Shown: positions 9,473 to 19,307, numbered from the stretch's first letter. The stretch is DNA of 64,000 nucleotides from Cupriavidus sp. MP-37 (GCF_020618415.1 NZ_CP085345.1:62001-126000), one strand, 5' to 3'. Made by a program: numbers and translations. Notes: generated by a model from the sequence alone, not told the origin.

Positions 9473-9799
9473 ATGTCATGCACTCTTTCCCTCGAAGCGG
9501 AATGCGTCGGCCTGCGTCTGCGAGCCGGCACGGAGCTGGTCTGCCGCGGCGGCACCGTGTGGGTAACCATCGAGGTGCCGGGCCGGCCATCGCCGGACCT
9601 GTTGCTTGCGCGTGGCGAGCGCCATCGGCTTCAGGGCGACGCCGAGGTGTTCCTTGCCGCGCTGCATGGCGCCGGTCCGGCGCTGTGCCGGATCGAGGCG
9701 CCGCCGCGACGCCGCGGCCCCGGCTTCAAGTGGCTGCGGGGCCTGGCATCATGGCCGTTTGCGCGGCTTCCTGGCAGATCCATGCCGCCACGCGCCTGA
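9473..9799 (+). CDS. DUF2917-family small protein
   Basis: Small protein of 108 aa matching the DUF2917 pattern: an N-terminal cupin-like beta segment (SLEAECVGLRLRAG, then CRGGTVWVTIEVPG, then LLLARGERHRL) and a basic tail. The start at 9473 has GGAG 6 bases upstream; in-frame starts further 5' give an unrelated N-terminus. Its function is unknown. DUF2917 genes are often found beside LysR genes, as here: the 3' end overlaps the convergent LysR gene by 74 bp. Confidence 0.7.
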   Translation: MSCTLSLEAECVGLRLRAGTELVCRGGTVWVTIEVPGRPSPDLLLARGERHRLQGDAEVFLAALHGAGPALCRIEAPPRRRGPGFKWLRGLASWPFARLPGRSMPPRA

Positions 9800-10655
9800 C
9801 CTCGTCGCGCGGATGCGCGGCGGCGTGGATCAGCCAGTACGAATTCGGGCTGGGCGCCACTTGCCGCGCCGTCGGCACGACCACCAGCTGGCCGCCATCG
9901 ATCAGCGGCCGCACCAGTTCCAGCCGCCCGAGCGCGATGCCTTGCCCCGCCAGCGCGGCGTGGACGACCTGGTCGTACTGGTTGAAGCGCAGCATGCCGC
10001 GCTGGCTGGCCTGACGGAATTCGCGCGGCGCCAGCCAGCTGCGCCATTGCAGCCACGGGCGCGGATCGTCGAACTCCAGCAGCGGCAACTGCAGCAGTGG
10101 GTCGCCGTGCTGCCCGGTCGCATCAAGCAGGGCAGGGTGGACGATCGGGGCGATATGCTCGCCGAACAGGCGCACGGCATCGGGCGGCGCCGCGGCGTCG
10201 CGGCAATAGCGCACCGCCAGGTCGATGCCCTCTTCACGCAGGTCGCTGATCCGGTTGCTGGCGGACAGGCGCACATCCAGATGCGGGTGTGCCTGCTGCA
10301 GGCTGCCGAGACGCGGCAGCAGCCACAGGCCGGTGACGCCGATGCTGGCGGTGATCGTGACCGGCTGCCGGCCCTCGCTGCGGCGCACCTCGGCCACCAC
10401 GTCCTGCAGCTGCTGCAGCGCGCTGTCGGCGCTGCGAAACAAGCGCTCGCCCTCGGCGGTGAAGGCGACGCCGCGATGCTTGCGCACGAACAGCGGCACC
10501 TTCAGCTGCTCCTCCAGCGCATGGATCTGGCGGCTCACCGCCGACTGGGTCAGGCACAGGTCGTCCGCCGCCTGGGTGATGCTCATGCGCCGGCCGACGG
10601 CGACGAAGCCCTTGAGCAGGTCGAGCGAAAACAGGCGAACCAGCGGGACGGACAT
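9726..10655 (-). CDS. LysR-family transcriptional regulator, GcvA-like
   Basis: DNA-binding regulator of 309 aa. An N-terminal winged helix-turn-helix (about 8-66, with SITQAADDLCLTQSAVSRQI) is followed by a periplasmic-binding-protein-like effector domain with the GcvA-type pattern ASIGVTGLWLLPRL. The length is typical of the family. GGAGG precedes the ATG. It is transcribed away from the MFS transporter gene across 172 bp that holds a strong inverted repeat, so it probably controls that transporter. The inducer is unknown. Confidence 0.88.
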   Translation of the reverse strand: MSVPLVRLFSLDLLKGFVAVGRRMSITQAADDLCLTQSAVSRQIHALEEQLKVPLFVRKHRGVAFTAEGERLFRSADSALQQLQDVVAEVRRSEGRQPVTITASIGVTGLWLLPRLGSLQQAHPHLDVRLSASNRISDLREEGIDLAVRYCRDAAAPPDAVRLFGEHIAPIVHPALLDATGQHGDPLLQLPLLEFDDPRPWLQWRSWLAPREFRQASQRGMLRFNQYDQVVHAALAGQGIALGRLELVRPLIDGGQLVVVPTARQVAPSPNSYWLIHAAAHPRDEVRRVAAWICQEAAQTAMMPGPAAT

Positions 10656-10710
10656 GGACGGGCCTCCGGTCGGACGGGCGATGACGCCATTACAGCACGG
10701 TCCGGGGCAC

Positions 10711-10755
10711 TTCTGCCATGCTTGCTACGCATGGCAGAACGACCGAAAGATCGGT
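10711..10755. promoter_or_regulatory. Two inverted repeats in the LysR/MFS divergent region
   Basis: TTCTGCCATGC (10711-10721) and GCATGGCAGAA (10729-10739) form a perfect 11-bp inverted repeat with a 7-base spacer. ACCGA/TCGGT (10742-10746/10751-10755) forms a smaller one directly after. Placed between divergent genes, they are candidates for the LysR binding site or for leader hairpins of the transporter mRNA. Confidence 0.45.
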
Positions 10756-10827
10756 TGAAGGAGGGCCCGCCGTCGCTTGCAATAGAGCCATCGCGCCTGC
10801 GGGCGCCATCGTTCGACAAGGGCTGCC

Positions 10828-12111
10828 ATGACCATCTTTCTGCCGCGCTCGTCCGCTGCCGGTGCCGTGCCCCCGCTTCCCGCGCCCTGGTGGCGGCAAC
10901 TCTGGGTGCTGGTGCTGGCCGGTGGCGTGCTGATGGGGATGGCGCTGGGCGTGCGCCACGTGCAGGGACTGTTCATGTTGCCCATCATTGCCGAGCGCGG
11001 CTGGACCCGCGAGACCTTCGGCTTTGCCATGGCGGTGCAGAACCTGGCGTGGGGGCTGGCGCAGCCCTTTACCGGCATGCTGGCCGACCGCTACGGCTCA
11101 TGGAAGGTGATGGCGGGCGGGCTGGCGCTGTATGCCGCGGGACTCTATGGAATGACGCAGGCGCATACCTCGGCGGCGCTGGTGTGGTCGGCGGGCCTGT
11201 GCATCGGCGTGGCCTTGTCCGGCACCACCTTCGGCGTGGTCTACGGTGCGCTCAGCCGGATGACCGGCGCCGCGCAGCGCAGCCGCGCGCTGGGGCTGGC
11301 CGGCGCCGTCGGCGGCATCGCCCAGTTTGCGCTGGTGCCGGGTGTGCAGGCGCTGCTTGCCGGGACGGGGTGGGCGGGGGCGCTGCTGCTGCTTGCCGTG
11401 GCGCTGGCCGTGCTGGTGCCACTGGCGCTGCCATTCCGCGACCGCGGCGCGGCGGCAGCGCCGGCCCACCCCGCGCCGGACGGGGCCGCGGGGCAGCCGT
11501 TGGGCGCCGCAGTGCGCGAGGCCTTCGGCCATTCCGGCTTCTGGCTGCTTAACCTGGGGTTTCTCGCGTGCGGCTTCCAGCTGGCCTTCATTGCCAGCCA
11601 CTTGCCGGCCTATCTGCTGGACCGCGGCATGCGTCCGGCCGACGGCATGGCAGCGCTCGCCATCATCGCACTGGCCAATGTGGCTGGCGTCTATGCGTGC
11701 GGGCTGATGGGCGGGCGCCACAGCAAGAAGTACCTGCTCGCCGGCATCTATCTCGCGCGCACCGCGGTGATGGCGCTGTTCCTGCTGCTGCCGCTGAGCC
11801 CGGCGACGCTGTACGCCTTCAGCGCGGCGATGGGGTTCCTGTGGCTGGGCACGGTGCCACTGACCAACGGGATCCTGGCCCAGGTGTTCGGCGTGCGCTA
11901 TCTCGCCACGCTGTTCGGCTTCGTCTTCCTGGGCCATCAGCTCGGCTCTTTCCTGGGCGTGTGGCTGGGCGGGCTGGTGTTCGAGCTGACCCGCTCGTAT
12001 GACATGGTCTGGTACGGCGCCATGGTGCTGGGCATCGTCGCCGCGGCGCTGCACTCTCCGATCGACGATCGCCAGATCGTCCGGACCGGTCTGGCGACGG
12101 CACGGTCATGA
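10828..12111 (+). CDS. MFS transporter
   Basis: Inner-membrane transporter of 427 aa with about twelve hydrophobic helices in two halves and a charged central loop (about 205-235). The loop-2/3 motif is TGMLADRYGSWKVM, close to the classical MFS GxxxDRxGRR pattern. The sequence resembles the oxalate/formate- and monocarboxylate-type MFS proteins common in Burkholderiales, but the substrate cannot be read from sequence. It is divergent from a LysR gene, and its stop codon overlaps the start of a tiny membrane-protein gene. Confidence 0.88.
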   Translation: MTIFLPRSSAAGAVPPLPAPWWRQLWVLVLAGGVLMGMALGVRHVQGLFMLPIIAERGWTRETFGFAMAVQNLAWGLAQPFTGMLADRYGSWKVMAGGLALYAAGLYGMTQAHTSAALVWSAGLCIGVALSGTTFGVVYGALSRMTGAAQRSRALGLAGAVGGIAQFALVPGVQALLAGTGWAGALLLLAVALAVLVPLALPFRDRGAAAAPAHPAPDGAAGQPLGAAVREAFGHSGFWLLNLGFLACGFQLAFIASHLPAYLLDRGMRPADGMAALAIIALANVAGVYACGLMGGRHSKKYLLAGIYLARTAVMALFLLLPLSPATLYAFSAAMGFLWLGTVPLTNGILAQVFGVRYLATLFGFVFLGHQLGSFLGVWLGGLVFELTRSYDMVWYGAMVLGIVAAALHSPIDDRQIVRTGLATARS

Positions 12112-12245
12112 GGCCCGGCATCCCCGTGCTCGGCGTCTGGCTGTCGGTGCTCGGTCTGATCGCGCTGTGCGCGGTGGCGCTGGCGCGATGGCTGGACCCG
12201 GCCTATGCGCAGGCGTGGATAGCGCTGATGGCGTTGTGCCGGTAG
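12108..12245 (+). CDS. 45-aa membrane peptide coupled to the MFS gene
   Basis: A 45-aa frame whose ATG overlaps the MFS stop as ATGA, the classical arrangement for translational coupling. It has one clear hydrophobic segment (about residues 6-26: VLGVWLSVLGLIALCAVALA), then RWLDPAYAQAWIALMALCR. It resembles small single-pass partner proteins of transporters. I do not recognise a family. The support is the overlap, the hydrophobicity and the tight spacing. Confidence 0.55.
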   Translation: MRPGIPVLGVWLSVLGLIALCAVALARWLDPAYAQAWIALMALCR

Positions 12246-12381
12246 CCCGGTGGCTGTCGAACTGGCAACAAGCGGGGCCACTGTGTAACCAATCCGCAAA
12301 ATGTATGCATTGCGCCACATTGAGTGCTGGCGCAGCGGGTAGAATCGCGCCTTCCGTGCCTTTTGCATCGTCCCTATAACA

Positions 12382-13506
12382 ATGAGCTCCCGCCCGTCGC
12401 GCCTGCCGTGCATCGACGCCCTGAAAGCCGTCAGTTCGCAACTGATCGTCCTGCACCACCTCGCCTTCTATGGGCCGATGTCCGACGCGGCTTACCGGCT
12501 GGCGCCGGGGCTGGTGGACTGGCTCTATGACTACGCCCGCATCGCGGTGCAGGTGTTCCTTGTGATCAGCGGCTTCCTCGCGGCGCGCAGCCTGGCGCCC
12601 AACGGAAGGCTGGAGACCCGCCAGCATCCGCTCTTGATGCTGTGGCGCCGCTACCAGAAACTGGTGGTGCCGTTTGCCGCGGCGATCCTGCTGAGCATTG
12701 CCGGCGCCGCCGTGGCGCGGCACTGGATGGCGCATGACTCGATCCCGGCGTCGCCCACGCTGGGCCAGTTCGTCGCGCACTTGGCGCTGCTCCATGACAT
12801 CCTCGATGTCGATGCCTTGTCGGCCGGCGTCTGGTACGTGGCCATCGACCTGCAACTGTTCGCGCTGCTGCTGGGCACGCTGTGGGCGGCGCGCGCGGTG
12901 TCGCGGGGCAGGGCTTCCGCCGGCGTCGCGGTCAGCATCGGGCTGGTGGCGCTGGCGGCGGTGGCCTCGCTGTTCTGGTTCAACCGCGATGCCGCGTGGG
13001 ATATCTGGGCGGTGTACTTCTTCGGCGCCTATGGCCTGGGCACGCTGGCCTACTGGGCGTCGGCGCCCGGCCGCACGCTGCTGCCGCTGGCGCTGATCGG
13101 CGCGGTGGCGCTGGCCGCGCTGGCGCTGGACTTCCGGCTGCGGATTGCCGTGGCGCTGGCCACTGCGCTGCTGCTGGCGCTGGCACGGCGCGGCGAATGG
13201 CTGGAACGCTGGCCCCGGGCGCGCTTGGTGGGCTACTTCGGACGGATTTCCTATTCCGTGTTCCTGGTTCATTTCCCGGTGTGCCTGGTGGTCAATGCGC
13301 TGGTGTCGCATCTGGCACCGGGGCAGCCGGTGCTGAACGCGCTCGGCATGGCGGCGGCATGGGCCCTGAGCAATGTGGCGGGCGCCGTCTTCTACCGCTT
13401 CGTCGAAAGCGCGCAGCCGTTCGCGGCACTGCGGGCATTGCTGGGCGGCCGCGGTGACGCGGCGGGCGACTCGGGCCCGGGCTCGGCGCGCCGCCCGACC
13501 ATGTAA
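12382..13506 (+). CDS. Acyltransferase-3 family membrane protein (OafA/YrhL-like)
   Basis: Integral membrane protein of 374 aa with about ten hydrophobic helices. The N-terminus carries the family signature in a slightly divergent form (IDALKAVSSQLIVLHH), and the C-terminus has GYFGRISYSVFLVHFP, typical of acyltransferase 3. Such proteins O-acylate surface polysaccharides or other cell-envelope molecules; the acceptor here is unknown. It stands alone between the MFS unit and the URC operon. A histidine pair at the end of the first helix fits the catalytic His position. Confidence 0.85.
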   Translation: MSSRPSRLPCIDALKAVSSQLIVLHHLAFYGPMSDAAYRLAPGLVDWLYDYARIAVQVFLVISGFLAARSLAPNGRLETRQHPLLMLWRRYQKLVVPFAAAILLSIAGAAVARHWMAHDSIPASPTLGQFVAHLALLHDILDVDALSAGVWYVAIDLQLFALLLGTLWAARAVSRGRASAGVAVSIGLVALAAVASLFWFNRDAAWDIWAVYFFGAYGLGTLAYWASAPGRTLLPLALIGAVALAALALDFRLRIAVALATALLLALARRGEWLERWPRARLVGYFGRISYSVFLVHFPVCLVVNALVSHLAPGQPVLNALGMAAAWALSNVAGAVFYRFVESAQPFAALRALLGGRGDAAGDSGPGSARRPTM

Positions 13507-13690
13507 CCCTTGCACGCATCGCCGCGCGGCACTACCCCGAGCGCGCTTGCGTTGCGCGGCCGCGCGCGGCATCCCGGTGGTGCATGGATGCCGCGGGCGT
13601 GGTGCCGCCGGCACGCCCGGCGTGCATGGCGCTGCCGCGGACTTGCGTTGGGCGCCACACACATGGACGCCACACTGGCGTAAACGGGCA

Positions 13691-13720
13691 TTGGGCGATG
13701 GCACAAAGGTTGCCTAGTAT
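13691..13720 (+). promoter_or_regulatory. Predicted sigma-70 promoter of the URC operon
   Basis: TTGGGC (13691-13696) and TAGTAT (13715-13720) are separated by 18 bp. The expected transcription start, about 13727, lies just before the palindromic operator at 13732-13749. Confidence 0.5.
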
Positions 13721-13731
13721 GGAATCGTAAA

Positions 13732-13749
13732 CCTGACCAATTGGTCAGG
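13732..13749. promoter_or_regulatory. RutR-type operator, 18-bp perfect palindrome
   Basis: CCTGACCAATTGGTCAGG is a perfect palindrome. Its core TGACCA-NN-TGGTCA matches the Escherichia coli RutR consensus TTGACCANNTGGTCAA at every core position. It sits immediately downstream of the predicted promoter and 24 bp before the URC1 start, where a bound repressor would block transcription. The RutR-like TetR gene lies in the same operon, so autoregulation by a uracil- or pyrimidine-responsive repressor is the likely arrangement. Confidence 0.8.
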
Positions 13750-13773
13750 ATTCCATCGGGAACCGAGGGTGCC

Positions 13774-15008
<1,235 letters not shown>

Positions 15009-15012
<4 letters not shown>

Positions 15013-16307
15013 CGATGTATCCCGAGCACGGCAGTGCCGGCAACGAGCGCCAGGGCAACGGCTGGCTGAACCCGGTGCCCGAAGGGCATCCCGCGGCGGC
15101 GCTGCTGTGCGCCGAGGCGGTGCGCACCCATTGCGCGGCGGTCACCGAACATGTGGCCAGCGGCGACTCCGAACTCTTCACCTGGCATCCGGACCGCGTG
15201 CATGCGATTGCCGATTACGTCGCCAGCACCATCCGCCAGCGCTACCCGGACCTGCAGGTGCCGTATCACAGCCGCTGGCGCCATTTCGAAAGCGGCGCGG
15301 CCGACCAGCGCGCGGATCGCTGGCAGGTGCTGTGCGAGCGTGCCGCGCTGAGCGGGCCCGAACACCGCGAGGAGCGCGCCCGCATCGGCATCGACCTGGT
15401 GATCCCGAGCGTGCTGCTGGACGCCGGCGCCGGCCCGGACTGGCGCTACCGCGATCCGGGCAGCGACCTGGTGCTGACACGCTCGGAAGGGCTGGGCGCC
15501 GCCAGCTTCGACCTGTTCGCGCGCGGCGGTTTTTCCGCGGCGCCGGGCGATCCGCTGCGCGCCGATGCCGAACGCCTGCAGCGCATCGACGCCGACAGCA
15601 TTGCCCACGCCTTCCAGGTCGCGCAGCACAACCCGCTGGTGGGGCTGGAAGGCCGCGCCGGGCTGCTGCGCCGGCTGGGCGAGGTGATGGAAGCGACCCC
15701 GGCGCTGTTCGGCCGGCCGGCGCGGCTGGGCAATCTCTACGATTACCTGAAGGCGCATGCCGTCGGCGGCGACCTCGATGCGGGCTTCCTGCTGCGCACC
15801 TTGCTGGTCGGGCTGGGGCCGGTGTGGCCGGGGCGGATCGTGGTCGAGGGCGTGTCGCTGGGCGACTGCTGGCGCCATCCGGCGGCGCCGGGCGGGCTGG
15901 TGCCGTTCCACAAGCTGACCCAGTGGCTGACCTACTCGCTGCTGGAGCCGCTCGAGGACGCCGGCCTGACCGTGACCGGCCTGGATGCGCTGACCGGCCT
16001 CCCCGAGTACCGCAACGGCGGCCTGCTGTACGACTTCGAGCTGATGGTGCCGCGCGATCCCGGCTTTGCCGCCGTGCCGCATGCGGTGGATGAGCCCGTC
16101 ATCGTCGAATGGCGCGCGCTGACCGTGAGCGGCCTGGACCTGGTGGCGGACTGCGTGCGCCAGGCGCTGGGCCTGGAGGAAGCGCAGTTTCCGCTGGCGC
16201 GCGTGCTCGAAGGCGGCACCTGGGCGGCCGGGCGGCGCATCGCCGCCAAGCGCCGGCCCGGCGGCGCGCCGCCGTTTGCCATCACCAGCGACGGCACGGT
16301 GTTCTGA
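15009..16307 (+). CDS. URC4/Urg3 family protein (DUF1688)
   Basis: Protein of 432 aa in the DUF1688 (URC4/Urg3) family, required for uracil catabolism in fungi; its exact reaction is not established to my knowledge. Recognisable stretches include WHPDRVHAIADYVA, RWRHFE near residue 90 and the C-terminal VEWRALTVSGLDLVA. The ATG overlaps the URC1 stop as ATGA, so the two are translationally coupled. Another ATG two codons on is possible. An 8-bp-stem hairpin follows the stop, before upp. Confidence 0.87.
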
Positions 16308-16308
16308 A

Positions 16309-16328
16309 CCCGCCGCCCGCGCGGCGGG
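16309..16328 (+). other. Intercistronic hairpin between URC4 and upp
   Basis: CCCGCCGC and GCGGCGGG pair perfectly around a CCGC loop. No T run follows. It may tune relative expression or mRNA stability of upp within the operon. Confidence 0.5.
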
Positions 16329-16379
16329 CGGCGTTGCAGGCAGGGATCGCTTGTGCAACGTGGCATCAGGAGCGTCACC

Positions 16380-17075
16380 ATGAACGACATGTCCGCTGTT
16401 CCCGCAGTTGAGCCCGGCGTGCCGGATCCCGCCGATCCTGCCAGCCTGTCCGGCGTGATGGTGGTCGACCACCCGCTGGTGCAGCACAAGGTCACGCTGG
16501 TGCGCAGCGAGGAGACCACCACCGACAACTTCCGCCGCCTGGTGCGCGAGATCAGCCAGCTGCTGACCTACGAAGCCACGCGCGACCTGGCGATGGAAAC
16601 CGTCGCGATCCGCACGCCGATCGCCGCCACGCAGTCGCGCGTGCTGTCCGGCAAGAAGCTGTGCCTGGTGTCGATCCTGCGCGCGGGCAACGGCTTTATC
16701 GACGGCATGCTCGACCTGCTGCCGGCGGCGCGCGTCGGGCATATCGGCCTGTACCGTGACCCCGAGACGCTGGAGCCGATCGAGTATTACTTCAAGATGC
16801 CCGAGGACATCCAGGAGCGCATGGTGATCGTGGTCGATCCGATGCTGGCCACCGGCAATTCGGCCATCGCCGCGCTGAACCGGCTCAGGGAGGCCGGCGT
16901 CACCACCATGAAGTATGTGTGCCTGATCGCCTCGCGCCCCGGCCTGCGCGCGCTGCGCGCGGCGCATCCGGATGTGGGCATCGTCACCGCGGCCATCGAC
17001 GAGACGCTCAACGAGCACGGCTATATCGTGCCCGGCCTGGGCGACGCCGGCGACCGCCTGTACGGCACGCGCTGA
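16380..17075 (+). CDS. upp: Uracil phosphoribosyltransferase
   Basis: Cytoplasmic enzyme of 231 aa converting uracil and PRPP to UMP, the entry step of the URC pathway (URC6 role). It shows the PRPP-binding loop [16 protein letters not shown] near residue 155 and the C-terminal uracil-site stretch [12 protein letters not shown]. The start at 16380 has AGGAG 7 bases upstream; the upstream in-frame ATG at 16353 has none. The N-terminus is about 20 residues longer than the Escherichia coli enzyme. Its stop overlaps the start of the TetR gene by one base. Confidence 0.95.
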   Translation: MNDMSAVPAVEPGVPDPADPASLSGVMVVDHPLVQHKVTLVRSEETTTDNFRRLVREISQLLTYEATRDLAMETVAIRTPIAATQSRVLSGKKLCLVSILRAGNGFIDGMLDLLPAARVGHIGLYRDPETLEPIEYYFKMPEDIQERMVIVVDPMLATGNSAIAALNRLREAGVTTMKYVCLIASRPGLRALRAAHPDVGIVTAAIDETLNEHGYIVPGLGDAGDRLYGTR

Positions 17076-17755
17076 TGGACTCGCACGCCGGCCTTGCGCC
17101 GACAGTGCGTGCGCCGCCCGTGCGCGGGGCGGCGGGCGGCCGCATCCGGCAGGAGAACCAGGCCATGATCCTGCGCGCGGCCGAGCACGTGTTTGCGCGC
17201 GCCGGGTTTGCCGGCGCCACCATGGCGGAGATCGCCATGCGCGCGGGCGTGCCCAAGTCGAACCTGCATTACTACTTCCGCACCAAGCAGGCGCTGTACC
17301 GCGCGGTGCTGGCGCACACGCTGCAGCTGTGGCTGTCCGAAGCCGACGTGATCCGTGCCGAACTGCCGCCGCAGGTGGCGCTGGAACAGTACATCCGCGC
17401 CAAGATGCGGCTGTCGGCCAGCCATCCGGACGCGTCGCGGGTGTTCGCCAACGAGCTGCTGCAAGGCGCGCCCGAGATCGGCGAGGTGCTGCGCCACGCC
17501 CTGCGCGAACTGGTGTCGCGCAAGGCCGCGGTGGTGCAGCAGTGGATCGACCGCGGCCAGATGGCGCCGGTCGATCCGCAGCACCTGTTCTTCACCATCT
17601 GGGCCGCCACGCAGACCTACGCGGATTTTGAATCGCAGGTCTGCGCGGTGCTGGGTATCAGCCGGCTGCAGCCGCAGGACTATGCGCACGCCACCGAGCA
17701 CGTGGTGGTGATGCTGCTGCGTGGCTGCGGCCTGGCGCCGGTGCCGCTGGCCTGA
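17075..17755 (+). CDS. TetR-family regulator, RutR-like
   Basis: Repressor of 226 aa. The helix-turn-helix (about 32-75) contains FAGATMAEIAMRAGVPKSNL followed by HYYFRTKQALY. The C-terminal ligand domain has WAATQTYADFESQV, closely like the equivalent segment of Escherichia coli RutR, which binds uracil. The ATG is chosen because it overlaps the upp stop (TGATG) and keeps the full helix-turn-helix; the first 25 residues are a low-complexity extension. It lies inside the operon it probably represses through the palindrome at 13732. Confidence 0.87.
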   Translation: MDSHAGLAPTVRAPPVRGAAGGRIRQENQAMILRAAEHVFARAGFAGATMAEIAMRAGVPKSNLHYYFRTKQALYRAVLAHTLQLWLSEADVIRAELPPQVALEQYIRAKMRLSASHPDASRVFANELLQGAPEIGEVLRHALRELVSRKAAVVQQWIDRGQMAPVDPQHLFFTIWAATQTYADFESQVCAVLGISRLQPQDYAHATEHVVVMLLRGCGLAPVPLA

Positions 17756-17787
17756 GCTCACCCATACCGGATACGACGACTCGACCC

Positions 17788-19074
17788 ATGCTCGACCTGA
17801 TCCTGCGGCATTGCAACCTGCCCGACGGGCGCACCGGCATCGATATCGGCATCGCCGATGGCCGCATCGCCGCAGTCGGGCCAGCCCTGGCCGCGCGCGC
17901 CGGCGAAGAGATCGATGCCGCCGGCCAGCTGGTGACGCCGCCGTTCGTCGATGCGCACTTCCATATGGACTCCACGCTGTCGTACGGGCTGCCGCGCGTG
18001 AACCAGTCGGGCACGCTGCTGGAAGGCATTGCGCTGTGGGGCGAGCTCAAGCCGCTGCTGACCCAGGAAGCCATCGTCGAGCGCGCGCTGGCCTATTGCG
18101 ACTGGGCCGTGGCGCGCGGGCTGCTGGCGATCCGCTCGCATGTCGATGTGTGCGATCCGCGCCTGCTGGCGGTGGAGGCGCTGCTGCACGTGCGCGAACG
18201 CGTGCGGCCGTACCTCGACCTGCAGCTGGTGGCGTTCCCGCAGGACGGCGTGCTGCGCGCGCCCGGCACGCTGGCCAACCTCAAGCGCGCGCTGGAGCTG
18301 GGCGTCGACGTGGCCGGCGGCATTCCGCATTTCGAGCGCACCATGGCGCAGGGGGCGGAGTCGGTGCGGCTGCTGTGCGAGCTGGCGGCCGAACGCGGCC
18401 TGCGCGTGGACATGCATTGCGACGAAAGCGACGATCCGCTGTCGCGCCATGTCGAGACCCTTGCCAGCGAAACCGTGCGGCTGGGCCTGCAGGGCAGGGT
18501 GGCGGGCTCGCACCTGACCTCGATGCATTCGATGGACAACTACTACGTGTCCAAGCTGATCCCGCTGATGCGCGAGGCCGGCGTCGCGGCGATCGCCAAT
18601 CCGCTGATCAACATCACGCTGCAGGGGCGGCACGATACTTACCCAAAGCGCCGCGGCATGACGCGCGTGCCCGAGCTGATGGCGGCGGGCGTGCCGGTCG
18701 CGTTCGGCCATGATTGCGTGATGGACCCGTGGTATGGCCTGGGCTCCGGCGACATGCTGGAAGTGGCGCACATGGGCCTGCACGTGGCGCAGATGACCGG
18801 GCAGGAGGCGATGCGCGCCTGCTTCGACGCGGTCACCGCCGCGCCGGCGCGCATCCTGGGGCTGGAAGGCTATGGCCTGGAACCGGGCTGCCGCGCCGAC
18901 CTGGTGCTGCTGCAGGCGCGCGACCCGGTCGAGGCGATCCGGCTGCGCGCCACGCGGCTGCGCGTGCTGCGCGCCGGCAAGACCATCGCCGCCATGCCAG
19001 CGGCGACCGCCGCGCTGGCGCTGCCTGGGCGGCCGGCGCAGGTGGATTTCCGGCGCGGCGGCGGTGCGGCATAG
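17788..19074 (+). CDS. codA: Cytosine deaminase, CodA-like amidohydrolase
   Basis: Metal-dependent deaminase of 428 aa converting cytosine to uracil and ammonia, feeding Upp. It follows Escherichia coli CodA along its length: metal ligands in HFHMD (about residue 55), the HCDESDD segment (about 210), the NPLINITLQGRHDTYPKRRG stretch (about 272), and GHDCVMDPWYGLG (about 308), which holds the catalytic Asp. It is 32 bp downstream of the TetR gene on the same strand, the last gene before the tRNA-Leu promoter. A related isoguanine- or creatinine-type activity cannot be excluded. Confidence 0.9.
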   Translation: MLDLILRHCNLPDGRTGIDIGIADGRIAAVGPALAARAGEEIDAAGQLVTPPFVDAHFHMDSTLSYGLPRVNQSGTLLEGIALWGELKPLLTQEAIVERALAYCDWAVARGLLAIRSHVDVCDPRLLAVEALLHVRERVRPYLDLQLVAFPQDGVLRAPGTLANLKRALELGVDVAGGIPHFERTMAQGAESVRLLCELAAERGLRVDMHCDESDDPLSRHVETLASETVRLGLQGRVAGSHLTSMHSMDNYYVSKLIPLMREAGVAAIANPLINITLQGRHDTYPKRRGMTRVPELMAAGVPVAFGHDCVMDPWYGLGSGDMLEVAHMGLHVAQMTGQEAMRACFDAVTAAPARILGLEGYGLEPGCRADLVLLQARDPVEAIRLRATRLRVLRAGKTIAAMPAATAALALPGRPAQVDFRRGGGAA

Positions 19075-19102
19075 CGCGCACAAAGTTTTTTGCATGCGGG
19101 TG

Positions 19103-19131
19103 TTGACAGTACCCGCAGCGCTCGGCATAAT
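19103..19131 (+). promoter_or_regulatory. Sigma-70 promoter of tRNA-Leu
   Basis: A perfect TTGACA (19103-19108), a 17-bp spacer and CATAAT (19126-19131) lie upstream of the tRNA. Confidence 0.85.
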
Positions 19132-19140
19132 TTCGTTCTT

Positions 19141-19179
19141 CGCATCGCAGCAGCAATGCAGCCGCATCGCAGCAGCAAT
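19141..19179 (+). repeat. 17-bp direct repeat in the tRNA-Leu leader
   Basis: CGCATCGCAGCAGCAAT occurs perfectly at 19141-19157 and 19163-19179, spaced 22 bp, between the promoter and the tRNA. Its role is unknown; it is not part of the tRNA. Confidence 0.8.
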
Positions 19180-19184
19180 ACGAA

Positions 19185-19271
19185 GCCCAGATGGCGGAAT
19201 TGGTAGACGCACTAGGTTCAGGTCCTAGCGGTGGCAACACTGTGGAGGTTCGAGTCCTCTTCTGGGCACCA
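19185..19271 (+). tRNA. tRNA-Leu (anticodon CAG)
   Basis: Class II tRNA of 87 nt. The acceptor arms GCCCAGA and TCTGGGC pair over 7 bp and CCA is encoded. The anticodon stem CTAGG/CCTAG encloses a loop with CAG. A long variable arm is present, and the T arm carries GTTCGAGTC. Confidence 0.97.
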
Positions 19272-19280
19272 AAATTCGGA

Positions 19281-19307
19281 AAGGCTCGCGCAAGCGAGCC
19301 TTTCTTC
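19281..19307 (+). terminator. Intrinsic terminator after tRNA-Leu
   Basis: The arms AGGCTCGC and GCGAGCCT enclose a GCAA loop and are followed by TTCTT, directly downstream of the tRNA. Confidence 0.85.
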
